Below, piece by piece: positions 1 through 9,417 of a stretch of DNA of 64,000 nt; the first letter of the stretch is position 1; each line of letters starts with the position of its first letter. A program made the position numbers and the translations under genes. Source of the DNA: Ignavibacteria bacterium (GTDB lineage Bacteria; Bacteroidota; Ignavibacteria; Tepidaquicellales; Tepidaquicellaceae). The notes under the pieces were generated by a model. That model was not told the origin of the DNA and made no database searches. It worked only from the letters and a program-made list of their open reading frames with translations. The stretch is taken from positions 1 through 64,000 of the forward strand of contig JBAZNU010000008.1 in NCBI GenBank assembly GCA_041649015.1, written 5' to 3'.

Positions 1-278
1 CTGTCAAATACTATATCTCTTATTTTGTTCCCAGGCAGTCCCGAATTTGCTGAATCATACCTTGTCCATTGATTGTTGTAAAACTTTACAATTCCGCTAT
101 CTTGGGTTCCAATCCATATTGCCCCGTATCTATCAGGAGTAATGCATAAAACAGGGGCATTAGGCAATCCGGAATTACTCGAATTGTAAACAATAATGTT
201 CTGAGAAAAAACGTTACTTATAAATACCGCTGATAGAAGTAATATGTATAAACAGGTTAATTTAATTTTCATAAACAT
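1..278 (-). CDS. Secreted propeller-repeat sensor protein, N-terminal fragment
   Basis: Minus-strand reading frame that starts at ATG 278 or the in-frame ATG 272 and runs off the left edge of the window. The first ~24 residues form a signal peptide (hydrophobic core, then FSQ). The mature part shows two copies of a repeat: 'SNSGLPNAPVLCITPDR..GAIWIGTQDSG' and 'SANSGLPGNKIRDIVFD'. This S.NSGLP...I..D..G.IWIGT pattern is typical of the two-component regulator propeller found in periplasmic sensors and in secreted T9SS proteins of the FCB group. Whether the missing part carries a kinase or a sorting tail cannot be seen. The frame is open throughout. Confidence 0.65.
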   Translation of the reverse strand, partial: MFMKIKLTCLYILLLSAVFISNVFSQNIIVYNSSNSGLPNAPVLCITPDRYGAIWIGTQDSGIVKFYNNQWTRYDSANSGLPGNKIRDIVFD

Positions 279-599
279 AATTTATAGAATATTTAATATC
301 AGGTTTGATAGATGAATCTAAAAAATGAAAAGTAATTGAAGATAAAGAAATTATCAAAATAAGTTCTCGCCCCTCAGACAAACAAATTTGATAACTCAAA
401 TTATTCATAATTGTATTTGCTTAATCCCCCTAATGAATCAAATAGATACTATTTTTTGGAGGGCGTTTATTAATACTTGAATTAAAATAGTCATTATTTA
501 ATTTTATGTCAATGTAACATATAGTATTCATCAAGTTACAGATTTGCGGGAAAATTATTTTGTCTCAAAAGTAATATTTTTGATAGAAGCAAAAAAGGA

Positions 600-1545
600 A
601 TTATTAAATTGATAAGGTTCCCGATATGACTTCGCGGTGGACACGGCGTAGACTATTAATATAAACAAAAAAGAGAAAAGCAAATTATCGAGATTCTGAC
701 CGCAAGGGTCGTCCGCCAAAGAAATGTCGGATCTGCGACTCGGAAGCAGAGAAGAACAATTTATCTTGATAAGATCCCCTGCCTGTGGCAGGCAGGCCGA
801 TTAAAACATTCGGTAAGAACAATTTATCTTGATAAGATCCCCGCTAAGAGCATGCGGGGAAGACAAAAGGGGGTGGTTTTGAGACAAACTTCGCGGTGGA
901 TACGGCGTAGACTGTGATAATAAACAAAAAAGAGAAAAGCAAATTATAGAAATATTTTACCGCAAGGGTCGCAGAGGAAGCAGAGAAGAATTAGTTATCT
1001 TGATAAGATTCCCGATTAAAACATTCGGGAATGACAAATGGGGGTGGTTTTGAGACATACTCCGTTGAGGACACAGCGTAGACTTTGGCTATAACAAAAT
1101 AGTGAAAAACAAATTATAGAAATATTTTATCGCAAGGGTCGCAGAGGAAGCAGAGAAGAATTAGTTATCTTGATAAGATTCCCGATTAAAACATTCGGGA
1201 ATGACAAATGGGGGTGGTTTTGAGACATACTCCATTGAGGACACGGCGTAGCCTATGGCTATAAACAAAATAGAGAAAAACAAATTATAGAGATTCTGAA
1301 CGCAAGGGTCGCAGAGGAAGCAGAGAAGAATTAGTTATCTTGATAAGATTCCCGATTAAAACATTCGGGAATGACAAATGGGGGTGGATTTGAGACAAAC
1401 TCCGAAGAGGACATGGCGTAGCCTTTGGATATAAACAAAAAAGAGAAAAGCAAATTATAGAGATTCTGACCGCAAGGGACGTCCGCAGCGGTGGATCTAC
1501 GACTCGAAGAGCAAAGACCGTTCGCCACGTCGAATCTTCGACAAA
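600..1545. repeat. Tandem array of ~170-bp noncoding repeats
   Basis: The motif CGCAAGGGTCG (the last copy reads CGCAAGGGACG) occurs at 701, 961, 1131, 1301 and 1471. The last four are spaced exactly 170 bp apart; the first is 260 bp before the second. Each unit contains, in order, the CGCAAGGGTCG block, a hairpin (CCCGA...TCGGG), TGAGACA, a block with GGACACGGCGTAG and an A-rich stretch ending AACAAATTATAGA. The first unit is longer because AGAACAATTTATCTTGATAA is duplicated about 64 bp apart within it. No conserved reading frame runs through the units. The rest of 279-1706 holds no gene that I can support. Confidence 0.85.
778..796. repeat. Perfect palindrome inside the first repeat unit
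   Basis: CCTGCCTG-TGG-CAGGCAGG is a perfect 8-bp inverted repeat with a 3-base loop. It is a REP-like hairpin lying between the two internal duplications of the 260-bp variant unit, where the other units have the simpler CCCGA/TCGGG hairpin. Confidence 0.7.
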
Positions 1546-1706
1546 GAGAACATAGAAAATTTTTTAATTCGGTGAAAAAGGAAAGATAATATCGTTATTA
1601 TTTTTGTAAAAAGATTGTTTTAATACAACGATATACAACTTTTGAGGGGTTACAGGGGATAGAAATTTTGCTTGCCAGAAGATTCTACTGATTCATAATT
1701 TGTTGA

Positions 1707-3380
1707 TTAATATTCTACGTTCATGCGGATGTAACCGAAGCTGAAATCTTTTTTGTATCCTTCGGTTATATAGTTTTGAATATTATAGCCGTAGTAGAAA
1801 TCGAAGATATAGTTGCGGATTGGAATCCACCTGAAGTTTAAGCCGATGGCGTCAGTGTTAACTCGGTTGCCGGCGAGGAAAGGAGCTTCTTCGGGGTCGA
1901 TTCCTGTTCTGTGCCCCTGGGCAATATCGCCTCCGACGTTTGTAACGAGATTACCGTTTGCGTCGTAGATATTATTTCCTTTTCTGACGTGGCTGTATTC
2001 GAGATTAATTCTTCCCCAGTCGGAGATGTTGTAAGTGATGCGGGTGAAGAGTTCGTCGGCGTTTGGTCCAATGCGGTGGCCGAGATTGACGCCGTAGGCA
2101 GTATAGTTATCACGGATATCGTAGTGAGTATAGGTATAAGGTCTTATTTTTGTGTATTCAACAGTTAAGGAAAGATTTTTTATAAAAGGTTCATAAATCA
2201 TAGTACCGATTTGATAAACATATTTCTGTGAGCGAGTCGTGGCACCAGAAAGAATAGCAAACTGTTCGTCATCGTCAACGAAGAAAGTACCCTGAAGCTC
2301 GACATTTTTAAGGAATTTTGTTTTGAAGTCGAAAATGAAATTCTTATTATCTCTATCCTGAAGGGATTTTTCGGCAAAGTGCCAGAGCAGGATAGGATTC
2401 AAGTAAGCAAATTCAATCCTTCCATTATACACGACGACATCGGAAATGGCAAGGTCAACGATATCGGGAATAGCAACTTTGATTCTATGAGCTGAGAAGT
2501 ATTTAGTGTATCTATCGTCTCTGTTTTGCTGCATGTATCCAACAGTTGAGGCAAAGATTGAAGAAAATCTAACAATTCCATAATCAAAATTCATTTTCAG
2601 GAAGTCCATATTTGGATTGTCACCAGAGAGTATGGGTTTACTGCCGTAACCATAACCATATGTGAGTTTTTCCCGACCGAACTGAGCGGAAAGCCCCATT
2701 CCTTCGGTCGGTTCGATGTAGAACTTCAGGTAAGCATTTGTGAAGTCATAGTTATTATAAGATTCCGAGTTTTCATTGAACTTAAAATTTGAACGCAATT
2801 TTGGTTCAATAAACGGAGCAAGTTCACTACTACCGCCTATAAAACCTTTTGTGAAATCGAAAGAATAACCGAGATGATTAAAAATAGTGCCACGAGCTCT
2901 GAAACCACCATCCATCATTACGGACTGTATTTTATTATTGGGTTTAAATTCAGTGCCAGCATATATATTTCCAATACCTTCGATAAAAGCATTGCTTCCG
3001 GGTTTACCTGCGGTGAAAATATATTTCTGTTTATTGGAAAAGAAGTCTTCGAGATTTTTAATAAAATTTTTCCCACTGCCAAACATTTGCCAAGTATTAT
3101 CTTTGTTGGCTTCTTCAGGAATGAATTCAACTTTATATTTATTTAGAATTTTTATTTCAGTATTGCTTAATTCTGTCTTTTTAGAATCTATAGTTTTCAG
3201 GAAGTTTGCAATTTCAAACCTTGAGAGGTTGGGGTTATCTTCGTCGTAATTAATAATTTTTTTAACAGTCATTTCTTTAAGAAAATCGTACACGGGGTAT
3301 TCAATAGAGACGTTTTCTATTTGCGGATAGCAAATTGAGCTAAGAGATAGTAAAAATATCAGGATATGGAAAATTTTCAT
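1707..3380 (-). CDS. Outer-membrane beta-barrel protein, Wzi-like
   Basis: 557 residues. A signal peptide (about residues 1-19, ending CYPQ) precedes a short helical domain (about 25-90, 'VYDFLKEM...LSRFEIANFL...KYKVEF'). A long region of alternating aromatic/polar strands ends in ...GYIRMNVEY, the usual C-terminal aromatic of an outer-membrane barrel. The helical domain followed by a barrel with a 'LNPILLWHFAEKS' strand resembles the capsule-assembly Wzi family of FCB bacteria; this assignment is from memory of the family. The barrel and export are well supported, a role in surface polysaccharide attachment is only inferred. The gene stands alone and is divergent from the kinase gene. Confidence 0.6.
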   Translation of the reverse strand: MKIFHILIFLLSLSSICYPQIENVSIEYPVYDFLKEMTVKKIINYDEDNPNLSRFEIANFLKTIDSKKTELSNTEIKILNKYKVEFIPEEANKDNTWQMFGSGKNFIKNLEDFFSNKQKYIFTAGKPGSNAFIEGIGNIYAGTEFKPNNKIQSVMMDGGFRARGTIFNHLGYSFDFTKGFIGGSSELAPFIEPKLRSNFKFNENSESYNNYDFTNAYLKFYIEPTEGMGLSAQFGREKLTYGYGYGSKPILSGDNPNMDFLKMNFDYGIVRFSSIFASTVGYMQQNRDDRYTKYFSAHRIKVAIPDIVDLAISDVVVYNGRIEFAYLNPILLWHFAEKSLQDRDNKNFIFDFKTKFLKNVELQGTFFVDDDEQFAILSGATTRSQKYVYQIGTMIYEPFIKNLSLTVEYTKIRPYTYTHYDIRDNYTAYGVNLGHRIGPNADELFTRITYNISDWGRINLEYSHVRKGNNIYDANGNLVTNVGGDIAQGHRTGIDPEEAPFLAGNRVNTDAIGLNFRWIPIRNYIFDFYYGYNIQNYITEGYKKDFSFGYIRMNVEY

Positions 3381-3506
3381 GTTAAAAATATAATAATGTA
3401 TAAATTAAATAAATATGAGTAATTAAAAAAGATAAATAAAAAGAAAAGAGCAAAATGAGAACGAAATGAGAAAAATCTCAATCTAACTATTCATGATTAA
3501 ATTTGC

Positions 3507-3514
3507 TATCTTTG
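3507..3514 (+). promoter_or_regulatory. Possible Bacteroidota-type -7 element
   Basis: TATCTTTG matches TAnnTTTG, 28 bases before the kinase start codon. No TTG/TTTG is present at the expected -33 position, so this is only half of the consensus. Confidence 0.3.
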
Positions 3515-3541
3515 CAACATAATCATTTATAATGGCAGGAA

Positions 3542-5626
3542 ATGATACTCATTGATTTAATATATAACCTATCAGTATTAGCAGCGTTAAGCGTTCTATC
3601 CGGATTCATAGATACCAGATACAGCAGAAAAAAATTATCGGGGAAAATAATTCAGGGATTACTTTTTGGGGCAGTGGTAATTATAGGTATGATGAATCCT
3701 TTTGTTTTTACAGAAGGAATAATATTTGACGGCAGGACGATAGTGATAAGTTTATGTACATTGTTCTTCGGTCCGATATCGGGAGTAATATCATCTTTGA
3801 TAGGAATAGTTTACAGAACATACATAGGCGGCGGCGGATTAGTTATGGGTACGCTAACGATAGTTGAGGCATTTGTATTCGGATACATTTTTTATTATTT
3901 AAGGAAAAAAGGAAAGCTAAGTCTTAAAAAACGGAATTTGTATTTACTGGGTTTTACGGTTCATCTTATGATGCTAATCCTGATGTTTACATTACCGAGT
4001 GAGCATATATTAGAAAGCTTTAGCGTCCTTACTTTGACAGTTATCGGTATTTATCCGGTTATAACTCTTATAATAGGAAAGGTTTTGTCAGACCAGGAAG
4101 AGAATATAATGTTTGTTGAGGCGATTAAAGAGAGTGAAGAGAAATACAGGAGCATAACTGAAAACTCATATGATCTAATAGCTTTACTTGATTTAAACTG
4201 GAAATACATTTATTACAACAATACACATAAAGACATTCTTGGTTATGATGAGGAAGAGCTGTACGGGAAGAAGGTTTCGGATTTCTTTCATCCGGATAAT
4301 TCCATAGACTTAAATGTTTTTTTTGACAAATGCAAAAACAGTAATGATAAATCGGAGACATTATCAATAAAGATAAGATGCAAAGACGGAGAGTATAAGC
4401 TTCTTAATCACAGGATTAAAGCACTGGAGAATGAATATAAAGAAATAGATAAAATTCTATTAATAGGGCAGGATATAACTAAACAGAAGAAGGCAGAAGA
4501 AGAGCTTTTAGTCGCAAAAGAAAAAGCGGAAGAAAGCGACAGACTAAAGACAGCATTTCTTCAGAATATGTCACATGAGATAAGGACTCCGCTAAATGGA
4601 ATATTAGGTTTTGCAGAACTTTTGCACACAGAAGAAACGAACAAAGAAGAAATAATTAAATATTCGGGTATTATTCAAAGCAGCGGTAATCGTTTACTGG
4701 AGCTGATTAATGATATAATCGAGATATCAAAAATTGAGACCGGTAACATGAGCGTATGTATGAAGAGTATATCGATGCATACGATGATGCAAAACGTAAT
4801 TAACCAGTTTCTTTTAAAGTCGGAAGAACGGGGTATTGAGTTAAGACTTCAGCAATCCGAAGATGTACTATTTGAGTCTGATGAGAAAATGCTGAGTCAG
4901 ATACTTACAAATTTAATTAACAATGCTTTGAAGTTCACAAAGCACGGCAGTGTTGAAATTAACTATTCTATACAGGGAAATGAAATATTATTTTCAGTGA
5001 AAGACACGGGACAGGGAATTCATGAAGAGCATCAGGATAAAATATTCAGCAGGTTTTATCAGGTGGATATGTCTATGTCGAGAGGATATGAAGGTGCAGG
5101 TTTAGGGCTTTCGATATGCAAAGGACTTGTGGAGACTCTGAAAGGGAAGATATGGCTGAAGTCAGAATTAGGGAAGGGAACAGAATTTTATTTTTCAATA
5201 CCATACGTTAAAGCTGCGGAAATAGAGCCAGAGAGCGAAAAGTCCGAAGTATCAATAATAAAGGCCAGCAAAAAAGTTCTTATTGCAGAGGATGATGAAA
5301 TGAGTTTTGATTATTTGAATATAATTCTTACCAGCCTTAATTTTGATGTAATAAGAGCAGAGGACGGAAAAGAAGCGGTCGATATTTGCTTTGAGAGAAA
5401 TGACATTGACATGGTTTTAATGGACATTAAGATGCCTGTAATGAGCGGACTAAGTGCGACTAAGCTTATAAAAGAAAGGATGCCGAAATTACCAATAATT
5501 GCACAAACTGCATATGCATTCAGTACTGAAAAGGAAGTCGCGATAAATGCGGGGTGTGATGATTACGTAACTAAACCTATAGAAAAGGATGTCTTGCTAA
5601 AAGTGATATCAAAATACATACAATAA
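3542..5626 (+). CDS. Hybrid sensor histidine kinase (LytS-type membrane sensor, PAS, HK, receiver)
   Basis: 694 residues. Residues 1-185 hold about six membrane helices. The stretch 'FFGPISGVISSLIGIVYRTY' (about 75-94) marks the 5TMR-LYT sensor of LytS/YhcK proteins. A PAS domain follows (about 200-315). The HisKA domain has the phosphoacceptor H345 (MSHEIRTPLNG). The ATPase domain has the N box around N460-N461, the G1 box DTGQG and the G2 box GAGLGLSI. The C-terminal receiver has the acidic pair D584/D585, phosphoacceptor D628 and K678. All residues for autophosphorylation and phosphorelay are present. No output domain or adjacent response regulator is seen, so phosphotransfer must go elsewhere. 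The ligand is unknown. Confidence 0.9.
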   Translation: MILIDLIYNLSVLAALSVLSGFIDTRYSRKKLSGKIIQGLLFGAVVIIGMMNPFVFTEGIIFDGRTIVISLCTLFFGPISGVISSLIGIVYRTYIGGGGLVMGTLTIVEAFVFGYIFYYLRKKGKLSLKKRNLYLLGFTVHLMMLILMFTLPSEHILESFSVLTLTVIGIYPVITLIIGKVLSDQEENIMFVEAIKESEEKYRSITENSYDLIALLDLNWKYIYYNNTHKDILGYDEEELYGKKVSDFFHPDNSIDLNVFFDKCKNSNDKSETLSIKIRCKDGEYKLLNHRIKALENEYKEIDKILLIGQDITKQKKAEEELLVAKEKAEESDRLKTAFLQNMSHEIRTPLNGILGFAELLHTEETNKEEIIKYSGIIQSSGNRLLELINDIIEISKIETGNMSVCMKSISMHTMMQNVINQFLLKSEERGIELRLQQSEDVLFESDEKMLSQILTNLINNALKFTKHGSVEINYSIQGNEILFSVKDTGQGIHEEHQDKIFSRFYQVDMSMSRGYEGAGLGLSICKGLVETLKGKIWLKSELGKGTEFYFSIPYVKAAEIEPESEKSEVSIIKASKKVLIAEDDEMSFDYLNIILTSLNFDVIRAEDGKEAVDICFERNDIDMVLMDIKMPVMSGLSATKLIKERMPKLPIIAQTAYAFSTEKEVAINAGCDDYVTKPIEKDVLLKVISKYIQ

Positions 5627-5642
5627 ATAATTTACCAAAAAT

Positions 5643-6254
5643 ATGAGAACAGAACTCAAAAAAGATGAAAAAGTAATACTTATAACGAGGCCTCACTGGT
5701 TTACGATGGTATTAAAATATTTAATTGGATTGATAGGAATTGCGGCAGGAATTACACTTATGTTTTTTGCTCTTGCGGTAGTTGCTATTCCTGTTATGGT
5801 TGTATCCGCTGTATATCTTGCATATAAAATATTAGAAAGGAACAGAAATATATGGGCAGTTACTAATATGAGGGTAATAGATGAAGAGGGTGTATTTTCA
5901 AGTGATACGAAAGAAAGTCCGCTTGATAAGATAAATAATGTTTCTTACTCTCAATCATTTTGGGGCAAGATATTCGGATATGGTAACGTTGATATACAAA
6001 CAGCGGCGGAGATAGGGGAAACAACTTACAATTATGTTGAGAAACCCGGTAAGTTGAAAGATGCGATAACCACGATGCAGGAGGAATACAAGAAGATGCA
6101 GATGAAAAATCAGGCGAAAGAATTTGCAAATGCAATTGGGAATTCGAGTGATAATGACATAGGTACCGAGCTGGAGAAACTAAATCAGTTGAAAGAAAAG
6201 GGTGTTATAACGGAAGAGGAGTTTCAAGCCGGAAAGAAAAAGTTACTTGAGTAG
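5643..6254 (+). CDS. Membrane protein with bacterial PH domain and C-terminal SHOCT
   Basis: 203 residues. Two adjacent hydrophobic helices span about residues 20-66. They are followed by a bacterial PH-like domain (YdbS/bPH_2 type, about 68-145) with 'VIDEEGVFSSDTKESPLDKINNVSY', typical of the family. The last ~27 residues ('LEKLNQLKEKGVITEEEFQ..KKKLL') form a SHOCT segment, a short helical module found at the ends of many unrelated proteins. The gene begins 16 bases after the hybrid kinase and may share its transcript. Function is unknown; a membrane-associated scaffolding role is only a guess. Confidence 0.75.
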   Translation: MRTELKKDEKVILITRPHWFTMVLKYLIGLIGIAAGITLMFFALAVVAIPVMVVSAVYLAYKILERNRNIWAVTNMRVIDEEGVFSSDTKESPLDKINNVSYSQSFWGKIFGYGNVDIQTAAEIGETTYNYVEKPGKLKDAITTMQEEYKKMQMKNQAKEFANAIGNSSDNDIGTELEKLNQLKEKGVITEEEFQAGKKKLLE

Positions 6255-6439
6255 TATTTAATTTTAGTTGCTGTACAAAAAGAAGAGCTTTGTCCGTTAA
6301 GAATATAGTATTAAATGTTAACAAACAAAAGAGTTTATTATCAATTTTTGTTTTACCGCAAATCTTGCAAATAACTCAGAGAAAAAATTATTCTCACTTT
6401 AGAAAAGGAGCTATGTAATAGATTTTTCAGATAGCTCAT

Positions 6440-6690
6440 AAAGTTAGAACGGAGTTCACGGCGCAGCCCAGGGCTACAAACAAAATACGAAAAACAAATT
6501 ATAGAGATTATTAACGCAAGGGTCGTCCGCCGCGGTGGATCTACGACTCGAAGAGCAAAGATAGCAAAGGGAACATAGAAAATTGTTTTATCTGTTTTTT
6601 AAATTTTGAAAATTAAAATGTTTTTATTTTTGTAAAAAGTTTGGTTTTATTACAACCATTTTACGGATAACAGCACGGTGGGAAAAATTA
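6440..6690. repeat. Dispersed copy of the 170-bp repeat element
   Basis: The stretch GTTCACGGCGCAGCCCAGGGCTACAAAC...AACAAATTATAGAGATT...CGCAAGGGTCG...GGATCTACGACTCGAAGAGC matches the end of the array at 1411-1515. The similarity continues past the array into GAACATAGAAAATT (6564 and 1548) and TTATTTTTGTAAAAAG. It occupies most of the 545-bp gap between the PH/SHOCT gene and the receptor gene; no coding potential is seen there. Confidence 0.65.
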
Positions 6691-6746
6691 TTTTATTGAG
6701 AAGTGTTTTAACATTTTATCGGATACAGAAAATAAGAAAGAGAAAT

Positions 6747-6779
6747 AAAAAAGAGAAAGGAAGTTCCTTTCTCTTTTTC
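6747..6779 (-). terminator. Rho-independent terminator of the receptor gene
   Basis: Near-perfect inverted repeat AAAAAGAGAAAGGAA/TTCCTTTCTCTTTTT just beyond the stop codon of the minus-strand receptor gene, with a U-rich tail in that direction. It is A/T-rich enough to work both ways. Confidence 0.7.
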
Positions 6780-6800
6780 ATTTATATAAATTTTATGTAT

Positions 6801-9236
6801 TTAGTTTGATTGTTGTATTTCGTTTTCAGACTCTCTTTGCTTTCTTTGGGATGTCCTCTGCGATTTTGTCATACCGTTATCACCGAAGTTATAAGTAATA
6901 GTAAAGAAAGCTGATCTTGAATTTGACTTCTGCTGAATTATCTGAGTAAAATTATTACCAGAGTTGTAAGCGGAAAATCTCTGCTGATTGAATAAGTCAT
7001 TAACTCTGAAACCTATGATAAACCTTTTATCAAAAAAGCTTTTTTGAAGTGCGATGTTCATAGACTGCATAGGTTCAATATTCCCCTGTGCGGAAAGCTG
7101 TTCACCGTAATAGAAATAAGTAAACTGTACATCGAATAAATCAGGAATAGCAGCATTCGTTGAAAACCTTGCTGACCATGCATTATACGTTTTGTCAAAA
7201 TTAAAAAGGTTACTATTATCATAGATGTTAGTATTAAAATAACTAACGCTTCCGTTTACAGTCCACCATTTAGCAAGTCCGCCTTGTACAATAAATTCCA
7301 TACCGTAAGTATTCGATTTACCGACATTTTCAGGTCTGGAATTGGAGACACCGTTTGTATCCACGAAGGAAACGAAGTTCACAGGATTATTCGAATTTCT
7401 GTAGAAACCAGACAGAGTAAGTGTAGCGAACTTTAGGGACCTTGTATAACCGAGCTCGAAAGAATTTATGTACTCAGGTTTCAGGTAAGGATTTCCAGAG
7501 CGGCTAGTATATTCATCAATGTAATCGACAAAAGGATTAAGGAAGAACAGATTAGGTCTTTTAATTCTTCTACTATAACTAAGCTGCACCTGATTTTCAA
7601 TTCCTATCTTTTGCGAGAGATTCAGGCTCGGGAATAAATCAAAATAATTATCATCGTATTTTTGAGTTTGCCTGAGAATATCAAAATCTACGATAGTGAA
7701 TTCACCTCTCAAACCAGCTTTGTAGGTAAAATCTTTATACTCACCCGTGAATTCTGCGTATGCAGCGGAGATAATATCTTTATAATTAACGTCATTATCC
7801 TTACCAGGAGCGGGGAGCCACTGATTAGAGGGGGAATCGAAGTATCTGAAAGAATAAACACCGTTAATGAACCGAGCTTCTGACTTTAATCCAGATTCGA
7901 GCTTGTTTTTCTCCCCAAAAGGATGAATATAATCTGCCTGGAAGTTAAGAAAATTGAACCTGTAATTAGACTTTCTTATTTGTTCAGTAGTTGAGTTTGA
8001 AACTATGCTTTTATATTCTGTGTTGTCATATTCATTCCGGGAAGAATAATTAATAAAGGTTGAGAAATCTCTTCCTTTTTCTTTAAACTTTTTATAATAA
8101 GTTAAGGTACCATCAAGGTTCATTCCTTCTCTGCCATTTTCGTTATACGACAAGAAATTATTAGTTAACTCGTTGTTAACGTTGTAGAAATCTATGCTAC
8201 TTGTTGAATTAAGGTCTCGATTATAAAAGAAGATGTTCGTAACGAGCGAAAGAGTATTTTCTTTATCAAGGTCATAGTCTACACCAAAAGAGCCATAGTG
8301 CGAAAGACCTTTATATTTCCAGTTTAAAAGCTGGTCGGAAAATCTTGAGTTTATACTTGAGTAATTATACCTGTCAAAGTTTGTCATACCCGGCATCGAA
8401 TAATTCCAGTAACTGTAATTGCCATTTAGACTAAGTTTTCCTTTCTTATAAGAGCCGCCAGTTGACAGATTATACTTATCTTCAGTACCGCCATTAACTT
8501 TCAAATTCCCATTATATCCGAGAGACTGATTCTGTTGTTTCATAACAATATTGATTATACCGGAAACGCCCTCAGCTTCATATTTTGACGAAGGGTTGTT
8601 AATAACTTCAACCTTATCGACAATATTAGCAGGCATATTCTGAAGAACCTGAGTGCCATTGCTTAACAGTGCTGAGGGTTTACCGTCAATTAAAATTTTT
8701 ACATCGCTGCTGCCTCTGAGACTAACGTTGCCATCGTTATCGACTTCAACGGAGGGAACATTCTTAAGAACGTCCATTACATTACCGTTCTGTGTAGTCA
8801 AATCTTTTTTAGCGTCGTATATTTTTTTCCCAGCTTCAAAAGTCATTAAAGGGGCTTCATCGACGACTTCTATTTCCTGCGTTGTTTCTTCACTGATTTC
8901 AAGTTTCACAGTACCGAAATTGATGTCTCTGTTTTCTTTACCTGTAAGAACATTTTTAGCGACGGCATTTGTGTATCCTATATAACTAATTCTAACATAG
9001 TACCTGCCTTCAGGAATATCATTTATTGAGAACGAACCATTAACATCCGTTAGTGTACCCGTAACCAAGGAGGAATCACCAGAGTTAAAAACCTGTACGG
9101 CAGCGGATTCCAATGGTTTATTGGAGGATTTATCGACAACGGTACCTTTAATCGTCGATGTGTTTGACTGAGAGAAAGCTATGTTACTTATTAAAGCAAA
9201 AGCGATCAAAACTGAAATAACAAGAATATTCTTCAT
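6801..9236 (-). CDS. TonB-dependent receptor-like outer-membrane protein
   Basis: 811 residues. The signal peptide (1-23, ends AFSQ) is followed by a carboxypeptidase-regulatory-like beta domain (about 26-115, 'IKGTVVDKSSNKPLESAAV...GSFSINDIPEGRYYVRISYIGY'). Next come a plug domain (about 145-240, 'VMDVLKNVPSVEVDNDGNVSLRGSSDVKILIDGKP') and a beta-barrel of the outer_membrane_beta_barrel_3 kind found in FCB receptors. The C-terminus has a polar, Arg/Gln/Ser-rich tail after the last strand ('FFTITYNFGDNG'), which is unusual since most barrels end at the last strand. Such proteins import large ligands with ExbB/ExbD energy; the substrate is not predictable. Single gene with its own terminator. 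Confidence 0.85.
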   Translation of the reverse strand: MKNILVISVLIAFALISNIAFSQSNTSTIKGTVVDKSSNKPLESAAVQVFNSGDSSLVTGTLTDVNGSFSINDIPEGRYYVRISYIGYTNAVAKNVLTGKENRDINFGTVKLEISEETTQEIEVVDEAPLMTFEAGKKIYDAKKDLTTQNGNVMDVLKNVPSVEVDNDGNVSLRGSSDVKILIDGKPSALLSNGTQVLQNMPANIVDKVEVINNPSSKYEAEGVSGIINIVMKQQNQSLGYNGNLKVNGGTEDKYNLSTGGSYKKGKLSLNGNYSYWNYSMPGMTNFDRYNYSSINSRFSDQLLNWKYKGLSHYGSFGVDYDLDKENTLSLVTNIFFYNRDLNSTSSIDFYNVNNELTNNFLSYNENGREGMNLDGTLTYYKKFKEKGRDFSTFINYSSRNEYDNTEYKSIVSNSTTEQIRKSNYRFNFLNFQADYIHPFGEKNKLESGLKSEARFINGVYSFRYFDSPSNQWLPAPGKDNDVNYKDIISAAYAEFTGEYKDFTYKAGLRGEFTIVDFDILRQTQKYDDNYFDLFPSLNLSQKIGIENQVQLSYSRRIKRPNLFFLNPFVDYIDEYTSRSGNPYLKPEYINSFELGYTRSLKFATLTLSGFYRNSNNPVNFVSFVDTNGVSNSRPENVGKSNTYGMEFIVQGGLAKWWTVNGSVSYFNTNIYDNSNLFNFDKTYNAWSARFSTNAAIPDLFDVQFTYFYYGEQLSAQGNIEPMQSMNIALQKSFFDKRFIIGFRVNDLFNQQRFSAYNSGNNFTQIIQQKSNSRSAFFTITYNFGDNGMTKSQRTSQRKQRESENEIQQSN

Positions 9237-9365
9237 TTTAGATTCTAATAATAATTAAATATAGTACGGTTTCAATTAAATAATAGTTGCAAATAAATTA
9301 TAATTAAAGAACTATTTTAGAGATTGTATGAGAGGGGATAATAATAAACAGTTGGATATAAATGA

Positions 9366-9396
9366 AAGAGAAGCCGCTCTTACAGCGACTTCTCTT
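9366..9396 (-). terminator. Rho-independent terminator of the osmC gene
   Basis: Thirteen-base stem AAGAGAAG[T/C]CGCT paired with AGCGGCTTCTCTT (one G-U in the minus-strand RNA) and a 5-base loop, 20-odd bases beyond the OsmC stop codon. Confidence 0.7.
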
Positions 9397-9417
9397 AAAT
9401 CAGAAATTCAAAAGTAT

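Noticed and set aside
1331..1528. 65-residue frame on the minus strand inside the repeat array
   Set aside because: It lies wholly in the 170-bp repeats, is not kept in every unit and has no ribosome binding site.
600..1545. CRISPR array
   Set aside because: Units are 170 bp and repeat nearly in full; there are no short repeats with unique spacers and no cas genes.
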